Source of the DNA: a bacterium
GTDB taxonomy: Archaea > Nanoarchaeota > Nanoarchaeia > Woesearchaeales > UBA10216
NCBI GenBank assembly: GCA_024206195.1
Contig: JAAGZO010000437.1
Location: 62,001 to 126,000 of the forward strand
DNA length: 64,000 bases
Direction of reading: 5' to 3'
Under the pieces are notes generated by a model. That model was not told the origin of the DNA. It did not search any database and worked only from the letters and a program-made list of their open reading frames with translations. Each line of letters starts with the position of its first letter. The stretch's first letter is position 1. The position numbers were made by a program, and so were the translations under genes. Positions 60,264 through 64,000 of this stretch are shown here, piece by piece.

Positions 60264-61414
60264 ATAAATATCTGGTACGCGATTCCGATAATAAACAAAA
60301 TTATTAGAAGTACACTCACCAACAACCTGTCATGTATCTCGAATTCTGGTTTTCTTTCACCAAATGCCTTTGCTAGCCTGTGCATAGAAATTATTGATAA
60401 TCCCAGTATACCGCCGGATATCGCGCCTGCAAAGCCCAGTATTTCTACGAAGTTTGTTATATCCTTATATGAATCAATAAAGAGAATTCCCAGTGGTATG
60501 GCCGCAGCAAAAAGCCATGCTTTGATCTTGTGAAAACCATAATCATAAACATACATCTCATTCAGCGCAATTCCCAGCGCAAGGAAAGACGTTGCCATCG
60601 CAAACAATGCAAATATATTTGCAATCACACCAACTCCGTTGTTAACATACTCGCTTAATGCAATTGTTGCAACCTGCTTATCTGTTCCTAATGAACTAAA
60701 ACCATCAAGTCCAACTACACCTACAACAACAACTGCAAACAGAAGATAAATTATGAGAGGTATCAATGTTCCGAGAATTATCGCTTTTTTGAGGTGCTTC
60801 TTGTTCTTGTTAAGTTCCTCACGCATCTCAGGTATTGCAGGCAGGCCAATAAATGCAAACAATATCACTCCATACGGGGCGAGCATCATTATGGGGTTAA
60901 AGCCAGAAAGATTTGCAGTATCTATCTTTCCAAAGCAAAGCGCAGATATTACAACAATAAGTCCGATCATGAGTGTAATCATCAACAGCTCAAACCTGCA
61001 TATTATGTCTAAACCAAAGAAGACAAGAATCATGAGAACAGAAAAGAAAATCAGAGAATAAATAGCAGGGTCTGCACCATTAAATAATGAAGCAAGGACA
61101 TCGCCACCGCCAAAAGTATAAGCCGTGATTGCCCCATAGATACCTATGGCCATTGCAATCATCACAATATTCTTTCCAAATGAGCCAAGGTACTTCTTTG
61201 CATATCCGCTCAGCTGATGTTTTCCTTTTGTTCTTAGCGTTACCTCGCCCATGTAAAGATTAAGAATAAGTATTGCAATACCTATCAGTATCAGGTCAAT
61301 AATGCCTGTAAAAAATCCTGATTTTGCAATAACAGATGGCAGTCCAAGAATTCCTGCTCCTATCGTAGTTCCTATTAATACTGCAACTGCAGACCAAAAA
61401 GTGATTCTTGCCAT
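60260..61414 (-). CDS. Amino-acid permease (AAAP/aromatic amino-acid transporter type)
   Basis: 384 residues with about 11 membrane helices. The N-terminal TIGAGILGLPSVIAKSGFFTGIIDLI is the substrate-binding helix-1 signature (GxGxLGLP) of the tryptophan/tyrosine permease and AAAP families; GAITAYTFGGGDVLASLFNG and FIGLPAIPEMREELNKNKKHLKKAI follow (the latter like the conserved PExxEE... segment). Imports an amino acid with an ion gradient; specificity is not readable, though aromatic is plausible. Convergent with the preceding gene (4-base overlap). Own TATA at 61438-61446. Confidence 0.87.
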   Translation of the reverse strand: MARITFWSAVAVLIGTTIGAGILGLPSVIAKSGFFTGIIDLILIGIAILILNLYMGEVTLRTKGKHQLSGYAKKYLGSFGKNIVMIAMAIGIYGAITAYTFGGGDVLASLFNGADPAIYSLIFFSVLMILVFFGLDIICRFELLMITLMIGLIVVISALCFGKIDTANLSGFNPIMMLAPYGVILFAFIGLPAIPEMREELNKNKKHLKKAIILGTLIPLIIYLLFAVVVVGVVGLDGFSSLGTDKQVATIALSEYVNNGVGVIANIFALFAMATSFLALGIALNEMYVYDYGFHKIKAWLFAAAIPLGILFIDSYKDITNFVEILGFAGAISGGILGLSIISMHRLAKAFGERKPEFEIHDRLLVSVLLIILFIIGIAYQIFI

Positions 61415-61437
61415 ATAAAAAAGAAATCAACAAAGGA

Positions 61438-61446
61438 CTATTTAAG
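61438..61446 (-). promoter_or_regulatory. TATA box for the permease gene
   Basis: CTTAAATAG on the minus strand, about 28 bp before the ATG at 61414. Confidence 0.45.
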
Positions 61447-61460
61447 TATTACGGAAATCA

Positions 61461-61470
61461 TTATATAATT
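61461..61470 (+). promoter_or_regulatory. TATA box for the membrane protein at 61490
   Basis: TTATATAATT, about 25 bp before the ATG; leaderless. Confidence 0.5.
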
Positions 61471-61489
61471 TAGAGTATATTCCTATTCC

Positions 61490-62020
61490 ATGGAGGCAGG
61501 ACTGTTAGTAATCCTTGCACTAAGACTGATTATTCCATTGTCTATCCTACGTTGGCCTCTGTGGGGAACTGTTGCATCAGCAGTACTTGATGCAATTGAC
61601 GTTCCATTGCTTAATCTTATGGGTGTTGGCAGTTTTTCTGAGTATCCCCGGGCAGATAAGGCACTTGATATATACTATCTCTCATTTGCCTTCATAAAAA
61701 GCCTGAAATGGGGCTTCCTTGCAAAGCGGACAAGCATAGCTCTTTTTATCTGCAGGCTTTTCGGAGTAATCGCCTTTGAAATCACAAACATACAGTTGTT
61801 TCTTCTCTTTTTTCCAAACCTCTTTGAGCTCTGGTTTTTATTTTGGGCTGCAAGAAACCGCTTCTTCAGGAAGTTCACACTAACAAAAAAGAAACTAGCA
61901 ATAATTCTCATAATCCTGCTTATTCCCAAACTAATCCAGGAGATAATACTCCATTATCCCCTCCCAACACTTTGGGATTGGATCAATGCAAACTTCGAAT
62001 TCTTCACAAAGATAGAATAA
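61490..62020 (+). CDS. Uncharacterised membrane protein
   Basis: Not recognised. 176 residues with about four to five membrane helices (LLVILALRLIIPLSIL, GTVASAVLDAIDVPLLNLM, FGVIAFEITNIQLFLLFFPNLFELWFLF, LAIILIILLIPKLIQEIIL) and a periplasm-like acidic C-terminus. The conserved-looking acidic residues within the second helix (LDAIDVP) might be functional. The gene ends nine bases before the tRNA discriminator position on the other strand. Confidence 0.7.
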   Translation: MEAGLLVILALRLIIPLSILRWPLWGTVASAVLDAIDVPLLNLMGVGSFSEYPRADKALDIYYLSFAFIKSLKWGFLAKRTSIALFICRLFGVIAFEITNIQLFLLFFPNLFELWFLFWAARNRFFRKFTLTKKKLAIILIILLIPKLIQEIILHYPLPTLWDWINANFEFFTKIE

Positions 62021-62028
62021 AAGAAATA

Positions 62029-62117
62029 TGGGGACGCAGGGATTTGAACCCCGATCTGCCCGTTGCACCACTCCAATTCTGGAGCGGGATATAATAGCCA
62101 GGTTATACTACGTCCCC
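62029..62117 (-). tRNA. trnW: tRNA-Trp (anticodon CCA) with probable 15-nt anticodon-loop intron
   Basis: Read on the minus strand: acceptor GGGGACG/CGTCCCC, D-arm with AACCTGGCTA loop, T-arm CGGGG-TTCAAAT-CCCTG, discriminator A, no encoded CCA. The anticodon loop begins CTCCAG, with U33, anticodon CCA and a purine at 37, as in archaeal tRNA-Trp. Removing AATTGGAGTGGTGCA leaves a normal 7-base loop closed by CCCG/CGGG (one T-C mismatch at 27-43). In the precursor, CTCC of the loop can pair with GGAG in the intron, a relaxed bulge-helix type splice motif. TATA-like CTTTTAAATACT is about 31 bp upstream. Confidence 0.8.
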
Positions 62118-62141
62118 CTAGTATAAAACGAGTTAAAGATT

Positions 62142-62153
62142 AGTATTTAAAAG
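62142..62153 (-). promoter_or_regulatory. TATA box for tRNA-Trp
   Basis: CTTTTAAATACT on the minus strand, centred about 31 bp from the tRNA 5' end. Confidence 0.45.
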
Positions 62154-62176
62154 TTATGGTAAAAGCACTCATAACT

Positions 62177-62186
62177 TTTATATATC
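62177..62186 (+). promoter_or_regulatory. TATA box for the small gene at 62207
   Basis: TTTATATATC, about 25 bp before the ATG; leaderless. It excludes the longer frame from 62156. Confidence 0.55.
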
Positions 62187-62206
62187 CCCTCACACTCCCT
62201 CGCTGT

Positions 62207-62494
62207 ATGGATGACCTTTCAGAAGACATGGCTCACGAAATTGAAAAAGCTAGTTTAGACCTTCTAGCACTTGAAAAGCTAGATGAGATCGATAAAGAGT
62301 TCTTTGAAGCAGACGGCGGAACTAATGTTAATAGAGGGCCAGAACCAGACCAGATTCTTCAGCATCTGTGGTATAATAGATTCTTACCGCTTTTAGCTAA
62401 AGCACATGACCAAGGATTCGAGATCCCAGAAAAGCTTAGAAAACACGTTGAAGAATACATTCAACAAAACCCTGATTCTAATTATTCCCCTTAA
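62207..62494 (+). CDS. Small uncharacterised acidic protein
   Basis: Not recognised. 95 residues, strongly acidic and helical (MDDLSEDMAHEIEKASLDLLALEKLDEIDKEFFE), without membrane span; the C-terminal half carries a predicted helix pair (QILQHLWYNRFLPLLAKAHDQG, PEKLRKHVEEYIQQ). Leaderless start set by the TATA. It overlaps the 3' end of the opposite-strand regulator-like gene by 17 bases. Confidence 0.65.
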   Translation: MDDLSEDMAHEIEKASLDLLALEKLDEIDKEFFEADGGTNVNRGPEPDQILQHLWYNRFLPLLAKAHDQGFEIPEKLRKHVEEYIQQNPDSNYSP

Positions 62495-62972
62495 TCACAA
62501 GCAGCTGCATATTATTTACGTCGATAACACCTAGCTCTTTTCTGCCTTTCATCTCTTCTACATACCTGTAAAACGAGGCTTTTGAGCAGTAATGATGGCT
62601 GTCAACAACCAGCTCTTTCAGCTCAGAAATAGTGTACTGCTTCTCTCTGACAATATCCATGATCTTCTGTTTTATTATTGACTTGCGATTCTTGTTGAAT
62701 TTGCTTATGAGCTTTGTTTTAAGTGGTTCTATAGGTTTTCCCTTGACAGAAAGATTCCTCAACATATCCTTCATCTCAAGAACCTCGTCGAGCTTTTTCT
62801 CCAGTACAGCAACACGAGTCATTAAAGCAGAATCACTTTTTCCTGTTTCCATGCTCTCAATTTTTTTCTTAAGGCTTGAAATAGTCCTCTTATTTGCATC
62901 CATCTCCTCTTTAATCTTAGAAAAAGCACCCTTCAGACTCTTTTGTATATCGCCTTCCTTATTCCCCAACAT
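62478..62972 (-). CDS. Coiled-coil protein with C-terminal winged-helix-like domain
   Basis: 164 residues from the ATG at 62972 (MLGNKEGDIQKSL). Residues about 10-75 are a long coiled coil (IKEEMDANKRTISSLKKKIESME, VAVLEKKLDEVLEMKDML); the last 65 form a winged-helix-like domain (IKQKIMDIVREKQYTISELKELVVDSHHYCSKASFYRYVEEM). Proteins of this plan are frequent in DPANN genomes; a DNA-binding or regulatory role is likely but unproven. The start is fixed by TATA spacing; a longer frame begins at 63026 inside the promoter. Confidence 0.75.
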   Translation of the reverse strand: MLGNKEGDIQKSLKGAFSKIKEEMDANKRTISSLKKKIESMETGKSDSALMTRVAVLEKKLDEVLEMKDMLRNLSVKGKPIEPLKTKLISKFNKNRKSIIKQKIMDIVREKQYTISELKELVVDSHHYCSKASFYRYVEEMKGRKELGVIDVNNMQLLVIKGNN

Positions 62973-62991
62973 GAAACCAGGAATCGCTGCA

Positions 62992-63013
62992 GAATATAAA
63001 AAGCTTTTTATGC
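62992..63013. promoter_or_regulatory. Divergent TATA pair between coiled-coil/wHTH and DUF192 genes
   Basis: TTTTTATATTC on the minus strand (about 25 bp before 62972) and CTTTTTATG on the plus strand (about 27 bp before 63036); both transcripts would be leaderless. Confidence 0.5.
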
Positions 63014-63035
63014 TTAAGAATATCAAAAATAGCAG

Positions 63036-63371
63036 ATGAAGATAACAAATAACACGAAAAAAGGGGTCATAGCAAATGATTGCTCGCTATGCAAATCCTC
63101 TTTCTCACGTGCAAAAGGCCTGATGTTCTCAAAACAAAAGAATCTCCTCTTTGTTTTCAACAAAGAAAAGATAATTCCTTTGCACATGTTCTTTGTTTTC
63201 TATTCCATCGACGTTATTTTCCTCGACGAAAAAAAGAGAATTGTTGAGCTTGCAACACTCAAGCCCTTTACATTCTTCACACCGTCGAAGAAAGCGATGT
63301 TTATCCTCGAGCTAAAAGCAGGAACAATAGAAAAAACAAACACAAAACTTGATGATTCTATCTCATTCTGA
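63036..63371 (+). CDS. DUF192 family protein
   Basis: 111 residues with the family pattern SRAKGLMFSKQKNLLFVF, LHMFFVFYSIDVIFLDEKKRIVEL, LKPFTFF and AMFILELKAGTIEKT (one compact beta domain). The family has a structural record but no agreed function; many members are secreted, this one has no signal peptide. Leaderless; it ends at the 11-bp repeat array. Confidence 0.85.
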   Translation: MKITNNTKKGVIANDCSLCKSSFSRAKGLMFSKQKNLLFVFNKEKIIPLHMFFVFYSIDVIFLDEKKRIVELATLKPFTFFTPSKKAMFILELKAGTIEKTNTKLDDSISF

Positions 63372-63429
63372 GATACTGAGAAATCCCAGAGGAATTTCTG
63401 GTATCATCAGAAATGCTTTAAGACCATTT

Positions 63430-63575
63430 CTGAGACTAGTCTGAGACAGGTCTCAGACCCTTCTGAGACAATTCTGAGACTCGTTTTAAGCCTTTTTCCA
63501 GAGGAAATAAGGGGGTGTCTCAATATAGTCTCTGAGACAATTCTGAGACTATCCTGAGACAATTCTGAGACTGAA
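63430..63575. repeat. 11-bp phased direct-repeat array (consensus CTGAGACAATT)
   Basis: CTGAGAC starts at 63430, 63441, 63463, 63474, then 63532, 63543, 63554 and 63565, with one-mismatch CTCAGAC at 63452. Within each block the spacing is exactly 11 bp, one turn of the helix. A 47-bp gap separates block 1 (five units) from block 2 (four units). The regular spacing, not a multiple of three, points to protein binding rather than coding. Confidence 0.85.
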
Positions 63576-63701
63576 TAGGGCTCCTCTGAGGCTGCACTAG
63601 TACACACAACCCTTTTTTCCCTTCATATTTCATATAAAGCCTATTTTTAACACCAGGGCCTTTATAAAGAAAGCTTTAAATAAGGCTACAGCTAGATAGC
63701 G

Positions 63702-63719
63702 TTATAATTTAAAAATAAG
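63702..63719 (+). promoter_or_regulatory. Candidate promoter of the protease-like gene at 63769
   Basis: TTATAATTTAAAAATAAG is the nearest TATA-like tract; it implies a leader of about 30 bases. Other AT-rich tracts upstream compete, so the choice is weak. Confidence 0.3.
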
Positions 63720-63768
63720 CAATTTCATAGGGGTAATCAAAAGAATATTTGTATGGATAATTCGTAAA

Positions 63769-64000
63769 ATGAAGGTAATAATCTATCTTTTGCTGTGCAT
63801 CATTGCAGTTGGAATTATTTCAGCTTCTGCACAGGGCACAGATAACCGAGTAGACAGCAAAATAATGGCTGCACTTGATCAGGATTCAGAGGTTTCTGTA
63901 ATCGTTGTCCTGAAAGAGCAGGAGCCTGCAAAGGGCTTTGGAATAGCGTCATCTCATGCAACAAGAGCCTCAGTGCTCTCTCATGCTCCTAATTTCAAGC
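63769..64000 (+). CDS. Secreted protease precursor, subtilase propeptide-like (3' partial)
   Basis: The first 77 codons are seen before the window ends. A signal peptide (KVIIYLLLCIIAVGIISASAQG) is followed by DSKIMAALDQDSEVSVIVVLKEQ, the pattern of the inhibitor/propeptide region that precedes subtilisin-like S8 domains. The catalytic domain lies outside the window, so the call is tentative. Confidence 0.6.
   Translation, partial: MKVIIYLLLCIIAVGIISASAQGTDNRVDSKIMAALDQDSEVSVIVVLKEQEPAKGFGIASSHATRASVLSHAPNFK

Larger units (their letters stand above)
63372..63768. other. 397-bp intergenic region with 11-bp phased repeats and promoter-like tracts
   Basis: No convincing gene. The first 200 bases hold two blocks of an 11-bp motif (see 63430-63575); the rest is AT-rich with several TATA-like stretches (for example near 63643, 63672 and 63702) ahead of the protease-like gene. 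A frame across the array on the minus strand only reflects the repeats. Confidence 0.6.

Noticed and set aside
62029..62117. Reading the tRNA as a long-variable-arm type (Ser or Leu)
   Set aside because: The 7-bp helix CCGCTCC/GGAGTGG would leave a six-base loop, not a seven-base anticodon loop; the tRNA-Trp CTCCAG loop with an intron fits all other arms.
63407..63607. Minus-strand frame with repeated SLRIVSE-like segments
   Set aside because: It is a translation of the 11-bp array; the unit is not a multiple of three in codon terms and there is no promoter or family resemblance.
1..64000. CRISPR arrays, insertion sequences, rRNA genes or a prophage
   Set aside because: No spaced identical repeats of CRISPR size, transposase motifs, terminal inverted repeats or rRNA-like stretches were seen on reading either strand.

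Overview
The window looks like a chromosomal segment of an archaeon, probably a DPANN lineage of the Woesearchaeota/Pacearchaeota kind. That placement is inference. It rests on AT-rich TATA/BRE promoters about 25-30 bp ahead of leaderless start codons, an AglB/STT3 oligosaccharyltransferase, a geranylgeranyl-reductase-family enzyme, an S-layer-like surface protein with a C-terminal membrane anchor, and a tRNA-Trp(CCA) that appears to carry a short anticodon-loop intron. No insertion sequence, CRISPR array or rRNA was seen.

Layout. 1-4.6 kb: the 3' part of a very large surface protein (enzyme-like N-terminal region, two cohesin-type domains, gingipain-like region, MopE-type motif, C-terminal membrane anchor). 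4.6-8.5 kb: dTDP-rhamnose operon rmlCBDA, divergent from a gene that fuses a ribbon-helix-helix DNA-binding domain to a nucleotidyltransferase-like domain; a perfect 11+11 bp palindrome overlaps the latter's start codon. 8.5-51.7 kb: a dense glycan-assembly island with about nine GT2 and five GT4 glycosyltransferases, four multi-membrane GT-C-like proteins, a Wzx-type flippase, two AglD/LPG-synthase-TM proteins, four cobalamin-type radical SAM proteins, four methyltransferases, a DegT aminotransferase, an AsnB-type amidotransferase, an NAD-dependent sugar epimerase, a polysaccharide deacetylase and a GNAT acetyltransferase. Small unrecognised genes are scattered between these. 51.7-56.5 kb: AglB/STT3 with a C-terminal FKBP isomerase domain, and a geranylgeranyl reductase. 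56.6-60.3 kb: secreted and surface proteins, including the best S-layer candidate. 60.3-64 kb: amino-acid permease, small membrane protein, tRNA-Trp, coiled-coil/winged-helix protein, DUF192 protein, an intergenic array of 11-bp phased repeats, and the start of a secreted subtilase-like protease.

How the genes fit together (inference). NDP-sugars such as dTDP-rhamnose, amino sugars and epimerised sugars are transferred by cytoplasmic GT2/GT4 enzymes onto a lipid carrier. They are modified by methyl-, acetyl-, amido- and radical-SAM enzymes, flipped by Wzx/AglD-like proteins, extended outside by GT-C enzymes and transferred to surface proteins by AglB. The fused FKBP domain could couple glycosylation with folding of the substrate.

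The most unusual items are the RHH-nucleotidyltransferase fusion with its operator, the STT3-FKBP fusion with a charged N-terminal extension, the 11-bp phased array, a small gene bracketed by 17-bp direct repeats that would restore the deacetylase 3' end on excision, and a glycosyltransferase that seems to start at ATT overlapping the upstream stop.
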